This document shows, one piece after another, positions 44,490-53,847 of a DNA stretch of 64,000 nt. The DNA comes from Acidobacteriota bacterium (GTDB taxonomy: Bacteria; Acidobacteriota; Blastocatellia; RBC074), in the NCBI GenBank assembly GCA_016196035.1, contig JACPYM010000051.1:1-64000 (forward strand), read 5' to 3'. A program made the translations under genes and the position numbers. Each line of letters opens with the position of its first letter. Position 1 is the first letter of the stretch. The notes under the pieces were generated by a model, which saw only the letters and a list, made by a program, of their open reading frames with translations, did no database searches and had not been told where the DNA came from.

Positions 44490-44520
44490 AGCTGCTGGTG
44501 TGAGCGCCTGGGCGGAATCT

Positions 44521-44727
44521 TCAATCCCAGTTGCGGCGGCGAATGGATTGCCAGCGATTGCCACGCACCCATTCGATCAAGACCAGGATGAAGATGCGCA
44601 GGATGCTCAGGCCTCCGGCGAGGATGATCCAACCGCCCAACTGCCAAATTTGCGGGCGTTGGCTGAACCATTGCTGCAGGATGACTAGCGCTACAAAGCC
44701 GATCAGCAGGTATTGCAGGGCCGTCAT
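44521..44727 (-). CDS. Small membrane protein, 68 aa
   Basis: Two hydrophobic segments (LQYLLIGFVALVILQQWF and GGWIILAGGLSILRIFILVLI) and a basic C-terminus (RGNRWQSIRRRNWD) make a hairpin membrane protein likely. An in-frame ATG 27 nt upstream could also be the start. No family recognised. Confidence 0.55.
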   Translation of the reverse strand: MTALQYLLIGFVALVILQQWFSQRPQIWQLGGWIILAGGLSILRIFILVLIEWVRGNRWQSIRRRNWD

Positions 44728-44899
44728 GATTTCTCGTGTGGTATGGTTTTGCATAATCCGAATAGTCCGCCGTGATTATCGCCGAAACTGGCTCATTCGT
44801 CAGCCCCTGACCAACCTTTTTCAGAATTATGACCGATGCAGTAGAATGCCGCCGTTTTTGCAAGGCAAACAATTCGTCTAAAAAAAGGAGCAATGTATC

Positions 44900-45115
44900 G
44901 TGAGAAATCTGTTGGAGGCCCGCATCGGCAAAGAAGTTGACGTGGTGTGCGAAGGAGGCGCTGTCAGCGGCAAAATTATCAGAGTGGAGGGCAGCATTCT
45001 CGTGTTGGAAAAAGAAGATCGGCAGGGGTATGTGGACATCGCCCGGATCGTCGCTTTTTGGGATAAGTCGGAAAAGAAAACCAAATCGGCTGGGTTTTTG
45101 CCAAAAACGCTGTAA
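44900..45115 (+). CDS. Small Sm-like protein (MM0924-type pattern)
   Basis: A 71-residue protein beginning MRNLLEARIGKEVDVVCEGGAVSGKIIRVEGSILVLEK then GYVDIARIVAFWD, the five-strand pattern of an LSM/Sm-like barrel. It starts at a GTG 10 nt after an AAAAAAGGAG site; the nearer ATG is in another frame. I think it resembles the MM0924 family, seen in several phyla; RNA binding is inference. It ends at a strong terminator. Confidence 0.68.
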   Translation: MRNLLEARIGKEVDVVCEGGAVSGKIIRVEGSILVLEKEDRQGYVDIARIVAFWDKSEKKTKSAGFLPKTL

Positions 45116-45116
45116 C

Positions 45117-45167
45117 AACCAAACGCGGCTGCCCGGGCGCTTTCAACGCCGGCAGCCGCGTTTGGTT
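45117..45167. terminator. Bidirectional terminator with 17-bp arms
   Basis: Arms 45117-45133 and 45151-45167 are perfectly complementary around a 17-base loop that contains a second small stem. It lies between two convergent genes, 2 nt after one stop and 17 nt after the other. Confidence 0.88.
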
Positions 45168-45183
45168 TAAGTTCGCCGGAGCT

Positions 45184-45819
45184 TTACTCGGCGGCCCTCA
45201 TCAATTGCGGGATGAGTGCCAGCGGCGCGCGGCGATAGCCTGTGATGCGCTTTTCCCAGTAACCGGCAAATTCAGAAACGGTCACGCCTTTTGAACTTGA
45301 GGCGTGATAGAACGTCGTGGCGTCGCGCACGATGCCCACGTGTTTTAGGTCGTTGAAAAAGACCAGCGTGCCGAACTGTTTGATTTCCTCTGGGGTCGGT
45401 TCTGGCAACTGGCTCCACAGCGAGCGCGCCGCCACGCGCTGAAAATCCACGCCCGCATCCTGGAAAACGCGCCAGACGAAGCCTGAACAATCATAGCCAT
45501 TATCATTCGTGCCATAGAAGCGATAACGAATGCCCAGCTTATTCAAGATTGCCGAGCGTAAGCTCGCCGCCGGGTCGCCGCCAAAGGGCATGGGCGGATT
45601 GAGTAATCTGTTGCTGAGGCTGGGCAAGACGAGTTTGGTCAGATCTTTGGCATGGGTCAGCACCGGTGGAATAGGGATTTCCCCAACCAGGGGCGCCGTG
45701 ATTGTGGGGGGCTTTGCCTCGGCTTTATCTTTTGCTTGTTGTGCTTGCGTAGCGCGTGGGGCGCAAATGAGCACACAAATAAGCACGGCAAGGCAAAGGG
45801 GCACTTGAAATTGTCGCAT
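45184..45819 (-). CDS. Secreted NlpC/P60 peptidoglycan hydrolase
   Basis: A 211-residue exported cysteine peptidase. A signal peptide of about 26 residues ends at TQAQ. The catalytic Cys lies in YDCSGFVWRVFQDAG, the His in LKHVGIV and the third polar residue in YHASSS, so the site is complete. A linker of about 60 residues without an SH3 domain precedes the catalytic domain. It would cut cell-wall stem peptides. The ATG at 45819 has an AGGAG site at long spacing. Confidence 0.88.
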   Translation of the reverse strand: MRQFQVPLCLAVLICVLICAPRATQAQQAKDKAEAKPPTITAPLVGEIPIPPVLTHAKDLTKLVLPSLSNRLLNPPMPFGGDPAASLRSAILNKLGIRYRFYGTNDNGYDCSGFVWRVFQDAGVDFQRVAARSLWSQLPEPTPEEIKQFGTLVFFNDLKHVGIVRDATTFYHASSSKGVTVSEFAGYWEKRITGYRRAPLALIPQLMRAAE

Positions 45820-46172
45820 ACGTTCGATTTTCTCCTTGTATTGATCAAATGAGCAGATCGTTTGATCCAAGGTGGTGCTCTCTGATCTTTGTACCGCTCG
45901 AAAATTGCGAGGACCGCTCGAAAGTGCGGGCATTCTAGCCGGAGCTTGGCCGAATTGTCCACTGTTGCCCGGTCATTTCCCGGTCATTTGAGGAGGTGGG
46001 AAAAGTCTGCGGGAAACAGTTGCCGGGGATAGCGAATTGAACTAGGCGAGGCTATACTGCAATGGCGTTTAGCGCAGACCGGTTTCAATCTTCTTGAATT
46101 ACTAAGCCCAAACAACGTGACTCTTCGAGTTACCCCCGGTGATGGACTTCAGTTGAGGGCGCATTTCTTCTT

Positions 46173-47387
46173 ATGAAAATTGCCATTTTGGGGACGCGCG
46201 GCATTCCCGCGAACTACGGCGGTTTTGAGACATTTGCCGAACAATTGGGAACGCGCATGGCGGCGCGCGGGCATGACGTTACGGTCTATTGCCGGAAGCA
46301 CTATTCGAATAGCCGCACGACCACGCGTTACAACGGCGTTAAACTGGTTGTCCTGCCGACAATTCGCCACAAGTATTTCGACACGGTAATCCACACGCTC
46401 CTGTCCGTGTTGCACGCCACCTTCCGCAAGTATGACGTGATTTTGCTTTGCAACGCGGCGAATAGCCTTTTCTCGTTCATCCCCAGGTTGCTGGGGACGC
46501 CGACGCTGGTCAACGTGGATGGGCTGGAGCGGAAGCGCAAAAAATGGAATTGGGTGGGCCGCGGTTATTATCTGGTTTCGGAATGGCTCTCGACCTTTTT
46601 GCCGACCGCCATCGTAACCGATGCGCAAGTCATCCAGGACTATTACGCCACGCGCTACGGCAAAGAGTCGGCCATGATTGCCTATGGAGCTGAAGTCGCC
46701 CGCCGCGCGATGCCTGATTTGCTTACCAAGTATGACCTGGAGCCGAATCGCTACGTGCTTTATGTCAGCCGTTTGGAACCGGAGAATAACGCGCACTTGG
46801 TGATCGAGGCTTATCAAAACCTCAAGACCGACTGGCCGCTGGTGATCGTCGGCGGCGCGCCTTACGCACAGGAATACATCGCACAACTCAAAAGCACCCG
46901 CGATCCGCGCGTGAAATTTTTTGGCTTCGTGTTTGGCGAGGATTATCGTGCGCTACAGCAGAACGCCTATTGTTATGTGCACGCGACCGAAGTGGGCGGC
47001 ACGCATCCGGCGCTGATTGAAGCGATGGGGGCAGGGAATTGTGCGCTGACGTTGAACACGCCGGAGAATGTCGAAGTGCTCGGCGCGGCGGGCATTCTCT
47101 ATGATTCGGTAGCTGATTTGACGCGGCAACTGCAACGCATCTTGGCCGACCCCGCGCTGATTACCGAATATCGCCGCCGCGCCATGTCCCGCGTTTTGGA
47201 GCTTTACAACTGGGAGCAGATCACTGACGAATACGAAACCCTGCTGTCAAAACTGGCGGGTATCGAGCTTGTTTCGGAACGAGTTCCGTCAGCGGCTCCC
47301 AGCCGCAACGAATTCACCTATCCGCGCGCGCCGTTTGCCGAAGAGCAACCTGCTGAAACCCGGCGCACGGCCACGACGCTGCACTGA
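46173..47387 (+). CDS. Glycosyltransferase, DUF1972/GT4 type
   Basis: A 404-residue GT-B glycosyltransferase with the DUF1972 (rhamnosyltransferase-like) N-domain: ILGTRGIPANYGGFETFAEQLG and VNVDGLERKRKKW. The GT4 C-domain includes YVLYVSRLEPENNAHLVIEAY, VEVGGTHPALIEAMGAGN and the nucleotide-sugar contacts around HPALIEAMG. It likely adds a sugar in surface polysaccharide synthesis. The ABC-2 permease gene follows 7 nt downstream, so they form a unit. Confidence 0.92.
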   Translation: MKIAILGTRGIPANYGGFETFAEQLGTRMAARGHDVTVYCRKHYSNSRTTTRYNGVKLVVLPTIRHKYFDTVIHTLLSVLHATFRKYDVILLCNAANSLFSFIPRLLGTPTLVNVDGLERKRKKWNWVGRGYYLVSEWLSTFLPTAIVTDAQVIQDYYATRYGKESAMIAYGAEVARRAMPDLLTKYDLEPNRYVLYVSRLEPENNAHLVIEAYQNLKTDWPLVIVGGAPYAQEYIAQLKSTRDPRVKFFGFVFGEDYRALQQNAYCYVHATEVGGTHPALIEAMGAGNCALTLNTPENVEVLGAAGILYDSVADLTRQLQRILADPALITEYRRRAMSRVLELYNWEQITDEYETLLSKLAGIELVSERVPSAAPSRNEFTYPRAPFAEEQPAETRRTATTLH

Positions 47388-47394
47388 CCTGCCA

Positions 47395-48222
47395 ATGAGT
47401 TATCAATCAAGCGCCAATGTCCCGCTCTGGTCGCCCGCGTTCGCCTTATTGCGCGAACATCGTGGTTTGATCAGTTCGCTGGTCAAACGCGACCTGACCA
47501 ACCGCTATAAAGGCTCGGTGATGGGCCTGGCGTGGACGATCATCACCCCGGCCATCCAAATCCTGATTTTTACCGTGATCTTTGCGGGGATTTTCAATGC
47601 GCGCTTCGGCAATGAGACCAGCCAGTTCGGCTACGCGATTTACATGTTTTGCGGAATGCTGCCGTGGATTGCGTTTAGCGAGGGTGTGCAGCGTTCGGCC
47701 ACGGCTTTGACCGAGAATGTCAATTTGGTCAAACGTGTGGTCTTTCCCATTGAAGCGCTACCGGTCAATCTGGCGCTTTCAGCGATTGCGCAACAACTGT
47801 TCGGCACCTTGGTGCTGATCGTGGTGGCGGCAATGTTTGAACACACCTTGTCGCCCACCATGCTGTTGTTGCCCTTGCTGTTGGTGCCGCAGTTACTGGT
47901 AACCGTGGGGTTGGGTTGGCTGGCCGCCAGCTTCGGCGTTTTTATCCGCGACACCGCGCAATTTACGCAATTGGTGCTGATGGCCTGGATGTATTTGACC
48001 CCGATCCTTTATCCCGAAAAGGTGATCCCGGCCCAATATCGCTGGCTAGTGGAGTTGAATCCGCTGGCAGCGTTGATCAGCAGCTATCGGCGCATTTTAT
48101 TGGAAGGGCGATTGCCCGATTGGCGCGGGTTGGCTATTACGATGGCGTTTGCGCTGGTCTGTTTCGGCGTTGGCTATTGGTGGTTTGAACGGACGAAGAA
48201 AGCCTTTGCCGATGTCTTGTGA
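47395..48222 (+). CDS. ABC-2 type polysaccharide/O-antigen export permease
   Basis: A 275-residue permease of the Wzm/TagG type: SLVKRDLTNRYKGSVMGLAWTIITPAIQILIF near the N-terminus, six membrane segments in all and NPLAALISSYRRILLEG before the last. The ATG at 47395 is 7 nt after the glycosyltransferase stop. The partner ATPase (Wzt/TagH type) is not adjacent: the next gene is convergent hspR. Confidence 0.9.
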   Translation: MSYQSSANVPLWSPAFALLREHRGLISSLVKRDLTNRYKGSVMGLAWTIITPAIQILIFTVIFAGIFNARFGNETSQFGYAIYMFCGMLPWIAFSEGVQRSATALTENVNLVKRVVFPIEALPVNLALSAIAQQLFGTLVLIVVAAMFEHTLSPTMLLLPLLLVPQLLVTVGLGWLAASFGVFIRDTAQFTQLVLMAWMYLTPILYPEKVIPAQYRWLVELNPLAALISSYRRILLEGRLPDWRGLAITMAFALVCFGVGYWWFERTKKAFADVL

Positions 48223-48228
48223 GCAGGC

Positions 48229-48672
48229 TCAGTCTTCTCTGCCGGCTGCTTCGCGGATCGTGGCAACACGCTTGGTTGATTTGAGCACGATGGTGCGGCG
48301 CGTCGGCACCAGGGCTTGTAAGTTATGCGGGTCTTGTGACTCGGCCATGCTCTGTTCGGCGTAATTGCGCAGCGACTCCAAAAAGCGATTGAACTCGCGC
48401 TGCATCTGATCCATTTTCTCGCGCATGTTCAGGATGATCTCGACCCCAGCCAGATTGACGCCCAGATCGCGCGTCAGCTTCAAAATGACTTCCAGGCGCT
48501 CGACATCTTCGTCGCTATAAAGGCGGACGTTGCCATCCGAGCGCGAGGGTTTGAGCAGCCCTTCGCGTTCGTAAAGCCGCAGCGTTTGCTGGTGCACTCC
48601 GTAATGATCGGCGATGGCGCTGATCGTGTAGCCTTTGGTTTTACGCTTACTGCCAATCCCTTTTGGCGTCAT
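48229..48672 (-). CDS. hspR: Heat-shock repressor HspR (MerR family)
   Basis: A 147-residue MerR-family regulator: YTISAIADHYGVHQQTLRLYEREGLLKPSRSDGNVRLYSDEDVERLEVI is the winged helix, followed by a coiled coil (LNMREKMDQMQREFNRFLESL). In actinobacteria HspR represses the dnaK operon through HAIR sites, with DnaK as corepressor. It is last in the dnaK-hsp20-dnaJ-hspR unit, 9 nt after dnaJ, the standard place for an autoregulated HspR. Confidence 0.92.
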   Translation of the reverse strand: MTPKGIGSKRKTKGYTISAIADHYGVHQQTLRLYEREGLLKPSRSDGNVRLYSDEDVERLEVILKLTRDLGVNLAGVEIILNMREKMDQMQREFNRFLESLRNYAEQSMAESQDPHNLQALVPTRRTIVLKSTKRVATIREAAGRED

Positions 48673-48681
48673 AAGTGCTCC

Positions 48682-49845
48682 TTATTCCAGCCCTAAAGCC
48701 ACGCGCGGGTTTTCGGGATTGCGTTTGGCAAACTCGCGCAGCAGGTGCTTCGAATCCTCGTCAATCAATTTGGGCAGGACGATCTTCACTTCCACGTACT
48801 GATCGCCGTGCGTCGCGCCGCGCAAACTCGGCGCGCCTTTTTCGCGCAAACGAAAAACCTGGCCCGATTGTGTGCCGGGCGGAATGCGCAGTTGGGCTTT
48901 ACCGCTCACGGTCGGGACTTCGATTTTCGCGCCCAACGCCGCTTCGGGCAGCGTGATGGGGATCGTGCAATGTATGTTGTCGCCCTTGCGTGTAAAGATC
49001 GCATGAGAGGCAACATTCGTGACGATGAAAAGATCGCCCGGCGGCAAGCCGCGCAAACCGGCTTCGCCTTTGCCCGCGACGCGCACACGCGAGCCAGTGT
49101 CCACGCCCGCCGGGATGCGCACTTTAACGGTTTCCGTCTTCGGGACAGCGCCTCTGCCGCTGCAAACCGGGCAGGGCTGACGCCGTTTGCCTGTGCCGTT
49201 GCAATCGCCGCAGGTCTGATCGAAACGCAAAAAGCCGCCGCCGCCTGAAACCTTCCCGCTGCCCTGGCAGGTCGCACAGGTGACTTGTCCGTTATTGGCT
49301 TCGCCGCTGCCGCCGCAACGCACACACGGATCGGTGCGGCGCACGCTCAAACTGGTGGTCAGGCCGTTGATGGCGTCTTCGAAACTGATGGCCAGTGGAA
49401 CTTCGATGTCCGCGCCGCGCTTGGATTGGGTGCGGGATTGCGTGGCGGTGCGCGTCGCCCCGCCAAACAAGTCGCTGAAAATGTCTTTGAAACTTGGTCC
49501 TGCGCCAGGGCCTTGCCCGGCTGCGCCCGCACCGGCTGCGCCCGGAGCGCCTGAAAAGACGCTCCAATCAAAATCGAAGCCCGGCCCGCCAGCGCCGCGC
49601 GCCGAAGCGTCGCGGATGTTGTCGCTGTACGACCCGAACTTATCGTAAACCTCGCGCTTCTTCGGGTCAGAGAGGACTTCGTAGGCTTCCGAAAGCCCCT
49701 TGAATTTATCCTCCGCCGACTTGTCGCCGGGGTTTACGTCGGGGTGATACTTACGCGCGAGCCGCCGGTACGCCTTGCGAATATCATCCTGCGTGGCGGC
49801 GCGTTTGACCCCTAATGTTTTGTAGAAGTCTTCCTTTTGAGCCAT
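48682..49845 (-). CDS. dnaJ: Chaperone DnaJ
   Basis: A 387-residue type I J-protein that stimulates DnaK ATPase and binds unfolded clients. The J domain (residues 1-75) has the HPD motif in [12 protein letters not shown] Gly/Phe-rich linker (90-140) is followed by four CxxCxGxG zinc repeats ([32 protein letters not shown]) and the C-terminal substrate-binding domain. Member of the heat-shock operon. Confidence 0.97.
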   Translation of the reverse strand: MAQKEDFYKTLGVKRAATQDDIRKAYRRLARKYHPDVNPGDKSAEDKFKGLSEAYEVLSDPKKREVYDKFGSYSDNIRDASARGAGGPGFDFDWSVFSGAPGAAGAGAAGQGPGAGPSFKDIFSDLFGGATRTATQSRTQSKRGADIEVPLAISFEDAINGLTTSLSVRRTDPCVRCGGSGEANNGQVTCATCQGSGKVSGGGGFLRFDQTCGDCNGTGKRRQPCPVCSGRGAVPKTETVKVRIPAGVDTGSRVRVAGKGEAGLRGLPPGDLFIVTNVASHAIFTRKGDNIHCTIPITLPEAALGAKIEVPTVSGKAQLRIPPGTQSGQVFRLREKGAPSLRGATHGDQYVEVKIVLPKLIDEDSKHLLREFAKRNPENPRVALGLE

Positions 49846-49854
49846 ATAAACTTT

Positions 49855-49930
49855 AGTGCTGAGCGTCGGGCGCTGCCTACTGAGTCAGCCGTGGCTTGCT
49901 CAGCACTCAGCGCCCGCGACACTCAGCACT
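49855..49930. repeat. Inverted array between hsp20 and dnaJ
   Basis: Arm 49855-49875 (AGTGCTGAGCGTCGGGCGCTG in two parts) pairs with 49908-49930. The arms are built from CAGCACTCAG-like words. It fills the 90-nt gap inside the heat-shock operon. Confidence 0.85.
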
Positions 49931-49935
49931 CGTTT

Positions 49936-50370
49936 TCACTCCGCCTCAACTTTGATTTCTTTGGCCGTGCTTTGACTGGCCTTCTTGGGCAGTACCAGCT
50001 TCAGCACGCCGCGGGCTAACTCGGCGGTAATGCCCTCAACATCAATGCGCTCTGACAGACTGAATGTCCGCTCGAATTTGCCGTAGGCGCTTTCCAAACG
50101 GTGGAAATGCTCGCCTCTGTCTTCGTGTTCCCAGCGGCGTTCACCACGCAAGACCAGCGTTCCGTCTACGACCTTGACGTCTACTTCCGAGCTTTTAACG
50201 CCCGGCACTTCCGCCGTGAGCACAAAGCTTTCCGCCGTTTCGTAAATGTCCACCGCCGGCGCCCAGGTGCCGCTCGCCTGTTCCGCTGTGAACAGACTCG
50301 GGCCTTGCGCCAGTTGCTTTAACTGCTGCTCAATCGCCGCTAGATCGCTGATAAGCCGATGTTGCCGCAT
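49936..50370 (-). CDS. Small heat-shock protein, Hsp20 family
   Basis: A 144-residue ATP-independent holdase. The alpha-crystallin domain runs from about 40 to 133: WAPAVDIYETAESFVLTAEVPGVKSSEVDVKVVDGTLVLRGER, then FERTFSLSERIDVEGITAELARGVLKLVLPK, with the A-x-x-x-G-V-L motif intact. It takes the position that grpE usually has between dnaK and dnaJ in HspR-controlled operons. Confidence 0.93.
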   Translation of the reverse strand: MRQHRLISDLAAIEQQLKQLAQGPSLFTAEQASGTWAPAVDIYETAESFVLTAEVPGVKSSEVDVKVVDGTLVLRGERRWEHEDRGEHFHRLESAYGKFERTFSLSERIDVEGITAELARGVLKLVLPKKASQSTAKEIKVEAE

Positions 50371-50455
50371 AACCGGTAGTCGGTAGCCAGTAGTCGGTAG
50401 TCGGTCGCCGGTTCAAGCCTTTGCTTGTAAGAACCGACAACTGACTACCGACTAC
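50371..50455. repeat. Inverted array of GTAGTCG words between dnaK and hsp20
   Basis: Tandem GGTAGTC/CAGTAGT heptamers (50374-50408) are followed by complementary GACTACC words (50431-50455), forming an inverted array. It spans nearly the whole 81-nt gap in the operon. Confidence 0.85.
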
Positions 50456-52374
50456 TTGTTCTCATCTACGTCAATGTATTCGGCGTCAATGACGTCGTCG
50501 GGGCCTTTCCCTGGTGCGCCACCTGCCGCGCCCTCCGCGCCCGCAGCCGCACTTGCCGCCGCGTCTGCGCCTGGGGCGGATTGTTGCGCATAGAGCGCCT
50601 CAGCGATCTTGTGCGTGGCGCGCGTCAGCTTGTCCAATTGAACGCTGATTTGCCCCGGATCATTCGATTCGACCGCCGCCTTGGCCTCGACAATCGCGGC
50701 TTCGACCTCGGAAAGCGTGCCGACCGGAATCTTTTCGCGGTTTTCGGCAATCGTCTTTTCGCTCGAATAGATCAGCGCATCGAGGCGGTTCTTGGTCTCG
50801 ATCACCTCACGCAAGCGCTTGTCATCTTCGGCGTGCGAATCGGCATCGCGCTGCATCTTGTCAATTTCCTCTTTGGAGAGACCCGACGAAGCGGTGATCG
50901 TGATCTTTTGCTCGCGGCCCGTGCCCAAATCGCGCGCCGAGACGTTGGCGATGCCATTGGCGTCAATGTCGAAGGTGACTTCGATTTGCGGCACACCGCG
51001 CGGCGCGGGCGGCAAGCCAACCAGATGGAACTTGCCCAGCGTGCGGTTGTCGCCCGCCATCGAACGTTCGCCCTGCAACACGTGGACTTCGACCGAAGTC
51101 TGGTTGTCTGTCGCGGTCGAAAAGATTTCCGACTTGCGCGTCGGAATCGTCGTGTTGCGTTCGATCAGTTTGGTGAACACGCCACCCAGCGTTTCAATGC
51201 CGAGGCTCAGCGGCGTTACGTCGAGCAGCAGCAGGTCTTTCACATCGCCCGACAACACGCCAGCCTGCACCGCCGCGCCGATGGCGACGACTTCGTCCGG
51301 GTTGACGCTCTTGTTGGGTTCCTTGCCAAAGAACTCTTTGACCAGTTGTTGAATCTTCGGGATGCGCGTCGAACCCCCGACCAACACGACTTCGTCAATC
51401 TGGTTGGCCGTCAGTCCGGAATCCTTCAAAGCACTCCGACACGGTTCGAGCGTGCGTTGCAGAATGTCGTCAATCAGCGCTTCAAATTTCGCGCGGGTCA
51501 GCTTCATCTGCAAGTGCTTTGGCCCTGAGGCGTCCGCCGTGATAAACGGCAGGTTGATCTCAGTTTCCATTGCCGACGACAACTCGATCTTGGCTTTCTC
51601 TGCGGCTTCCTTCAGGCGCTGCAAAGCCATCTTGTCTTTGGAGAGATCAATGCCTTGATCCTTCTTGAACTCTTCCGTGATCCACTGGATCAAACGTTCA
51701 TCCACGTCGTCGCCGCCCAGATGCGTGTCGCCATTGGTGGATTTCACTTCGACTACGCCTTCGCCCACCTCCAGGATCGAGATGTCGAAGGTGCCGCCGC
51801 CGAAATCGAACACGGCAATCGTCTCATCTTTCTTTTTGTCCAGACCATAAGCGAGCGCGGCAGCCGTCGGCTCGTTGACGATGCGCAACACTTCCAGGCC
51901 AGCAATTCTGCCTGCGTCCTTAGTGGCTTGGCGTTGCGCGTCATTAAAATAGGCTGGCACGGTGATGACAGCCTGCGAAACTTTTTGGCCTAAGTAGTCT
52001 TCAGCGGACTGCTTCAATTTTTGCAGCACCATTGCCGAAATTTCGGGCGGCGACCAGTCTTTATCCCCAGCTTTCACACGCACATCATTGCCTGCCTGGG
52101 TGACGATATAGGGAACTTGCTTCAATTCGCTGGAGACTTCGTTGTAGCGCCGTCCCATAAAGCGTTTAATTGAATAAACCGTATTTTCAGGATTCGTAAC
52201 GGCTTGGCGTTTTGCCACTTGTCCGACCAAGCGGTTGCCGTCCTTAGTGAAACCGACCACCGACGGGGTGGTGCGTCCACCTTCAGAATTGGTGATCACG
52301 ACCGGCTCACTGCCTTCCATAATCGCCACGACTGAATTAGTGGTACCTAAATCAATACCGATAACTTTACTCAT
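50452..52374 (-). CDS. dnaK: Chaperone DnaK (Hsp70)
   Basis: A 640-residue Hsp70. [21 protein letters not shown] is the phosphate-1 loop, [17 protein letters not shown] phosphate-2 and [16 protein letters not shown] the adenosine site; the substrate-binding domain follows ([23 protein letters not shown]), and the C-terminus ends in an Ala/Gly-rich linker and [12 protein letters not shown]. First gene of the heat-shock operon, with a strong promoter and HspR-like site upstream. Confidence 0.98.
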   Translation of the reverse strand: MSKVIGIDLGTTNSVVAIMEGSEPVVITNSEGGRTTPSVVGFTKDGNRLVGQVAKRQAVTNPENTVYSIKRFMGRRYNEVSSELKQVPYIVTQAGNDVRVKAGDKDWSPPEISAMVLQKLKQSAEDYLGQKVSQAVITVPAYFNDAQRQATKDAGRIAGLEVLRIVNEPTAAALAYGLDKKKDETIAVFDFGGGTFDISILEVGEGVVEVKSTNGDTHLGGDDVDERLIQWITEEFKKDQGIDLSKDKMALQRLKEAAEKAKIELSSAMETEINLPFITADASGPKHLQMKLTRAKFEALIDDILQRTLEPCRSALKDSGLTANQIDEVVLVGGSTRIPKIQQLVKEFFGKEPNKSVNPDEVVAIGAAVQAGVLSGDVKDLLLLDVTPLSLGIETLGGVFTKLIERNTTIPTRKSEIFSTATDNQTSVEVHVLQGERSMAGDNRTLGKFHLVGLPPAPRGVPQIEVTFDIDANGIANVSARDLGTGREQKITITASSGLSKEEIDKMQRDADSHAEDDKRLREVIETKNRLDALIYSSEKTIAENREKIPVGTLSEVEAAIVEAKAAVESNDPGQISVQLDKLTRATHKIAEALYAQQSAPGADAAASAAAGAEGAAGGAPGKGPDDVIDAEYIDVDENK

Positions 52375-52505
52375 TCTGCCTCCATCAACTCACGAACAGA
52401 TTCGTCGCAAACGTATAGCAACCCGAATTCCAGTCCCTGCCAACCGAGTTGCCACAAATTTACTGACGTTGCATAACGATATATCAAGTTTCGTATGCGA
52501 GCCGG

Positions 52506-52534
52506 AATATACGGCTTGAGTCTATCACTGTCAA
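52506..52534 (-). promoter_or_regulatory. Sigma70-type promoter of the dnaK operon
   Basis: On the minus strand a perfect -35 TTGACA (52529-52534) and a -10 TATATT (52506-52511) are 17 nt apart, about 130 nt upstream of the dnaK start. It is the best promoter match I found in the window. Confidence 0.78.
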
Positions 52535-52535
52535 C
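52515..52535. promoter_or_regulatory. HAIR-like HspR operator
   Basis: CTTGAGT at 52515-52521, seven bases, then TGTCAAC at 52529-52535. The HAIR consensus is CTTGAGT-N7-ACTCAAG; the first half is perfect and the second matches at 4 of 7, because its bases also form the -35 box. It lies in the spacer and -35 region of the promoter, so bound HspR would block polymerase. Confidence 0.7.
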
Positions 52536-52552
52536 TTTTTTGAGCGGAGAGG

Positions 52553-53839
52553 CTAATTTTTCTCTTCACTATCCGTAGGCCGATCACGTAGCCGCGAAGC
52601 GAGTTCGCTAGACGTTATGATTATGCGCGGAGAGGATTCCTGGTCTGAGGACGTGGGGTGGAGGTAGGACGCTTGGAATTTTGACCCTGGTTCAACCGGT
52701 AAGCCATCACCTGTCAGCAATGGGGACACCGTGCGTGAATAAAAAGCGGACTGCTGATAAATCTCCTCCAAAAATTCCAACAGTACTTTTGCCACTGCCA
52801 GGACAGGTAATGCCAACACAATTCCGAGCAAGCCAAAGAGATTTCCCCCAATCAGCAATCCTACCAGGACCCATAAAGGGGAAAGATCAAGGCGATGGCC
52901 AAGTATCTTGGGCGTCAAATAATAACCTTCGATGCTTTGGACGATTGCGAAAAGCAGCAGTATCCCAAGTAGGCGGGGCAGACCCGCACCGTCCAAAACG
53001 AGGAAAATCAGCGATAATGAGAGACCTGTCAAGGTTCCAATGTAAGGGATAAAGTTGAGTAGTCCTGAAATCACTCCAAGCGTAATAGCAATAGGAACGC
53101 GCAATAGCGCGAAGCCAAGAATGTACATTGATCCCATAATCGCTGCTATTGCCAACTGCCCACGTATGTAGGAAGAAATAACCAGACTAATCCGATTCAT
53201 CAGGGCCAACGCTTGTGGCCGAAAACGCGGCGGAATTAGCAACTCAAACCGGCTTTTGATAGCAGGCGCATCCGCCAGCAAGTAATAGGTAAAAAAAGGA
53301 ATCAGCAAGAGGTCGAAAATCGAGGCGGTCAACGTGAAGAGTTGGAAAATGCCGCTTTGAAACCAGCCTAACGCAAGTTCGCTAAATTTATACTGGTTGA
53401 GCGAAGCCAAGAGACGTTCCCCTAAGGCATCAATGTAGCTGCTGTATAACGGAGGGAGCGTTTGTTTTAACTTGCTGAGTAATGGAGCGGCCTTTTCACG
53501 ATTGGTAAAAAGCATCAAGGCGCGCTGATACGCATTGCCTAGCTGCTCCCAGATGTTTGGCAAAATGAAGATCAGTGCCAGGGCGAATAATAATCCCGTT
53601 AGGATCAAACACAGCACAGAGGCGTTTGCGCGGGACCAGCCGCGCTGTTCAAACCGTTTCACATAAGGGGCTAAAAGATATGCCAAGGCGATGGCGCATA
53701 ACATGGGTAGAAAGATAACGCCGCCGCAGATTGCCAAAAGCAGTAGGGCTAAGAGCGCAACTGCCATAGCAGGCACCCAGCGCAACCATTCAAGCGGGTT
53801 GCCGAAAGTCGAGCCAGTGCTTTTAGGAGGCTCTCTCAT
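52553..53839 (-). CDS. AI-2E family transporter
   Basis: A 428-residue polytopic membrane protein (about seven segments). The family pattern is clear: GVIFLPMLCAIALAYLLAPYVKRFE, the central PFFTYYLLADAPAIK, ISSYIRGQLAIAAIMGSMYILG, GLLNFIPYIGTL and GYYLTPKILGHRLDLSPLWVLVGLLIGG. Members move autoinducer-2, Na+/H+ or act in cell-envelope stress; the substrate here is unknown. The cytoplasmic C-tail is Ser-rich. It is 8 nt downstream of pgsA, in one operon. Confidence 0.9.
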   Translation of the reverse strand: MREPPKSTGSTFGNPLEWLRWVPAMAVALLALLLLAICGGVIFLPMLCAIALAYLLAPYVKRFEQRGWSRANASVLCLILTGLLFALALIFILPNIWEQLGNAYQRALMLFTNREKAAPLLSKLKQTLPPLYSSYIDALGERLLASLNQYKFSELALGWFQSGIFQLFTLTASIFDLLLIPFFTYYLLADAPAIKSRFELLIPPRFRPQALALMNRISLVISSYIRGQLAIAAIMGSMYILGFALLRVPIAITLGVISGLLNFIPYIGTLTGLSLSLIFLVLDGAGLPRLLGILLLFAIVQSIEGYYLTPKILGHRLDLSPLWVLVGLLIGGNLFGLLGIVLALPVLAVAKVLLEFLEEIYQQSAFYSRTVSPLLTGDGLPVEPGSKFQASYLHPTSSDQESSPRIIITSSELASRLRDRPTDSEEKN

Positions 53840-53847
53840 AGAGGTGG

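Noticed and set aside
47269..47394. Upstream extension of the ABC-2 permease
   Set aside because: It lies inside the glycosyltransferase gene in another frame; the ATG at 47395 gives the normal family start.
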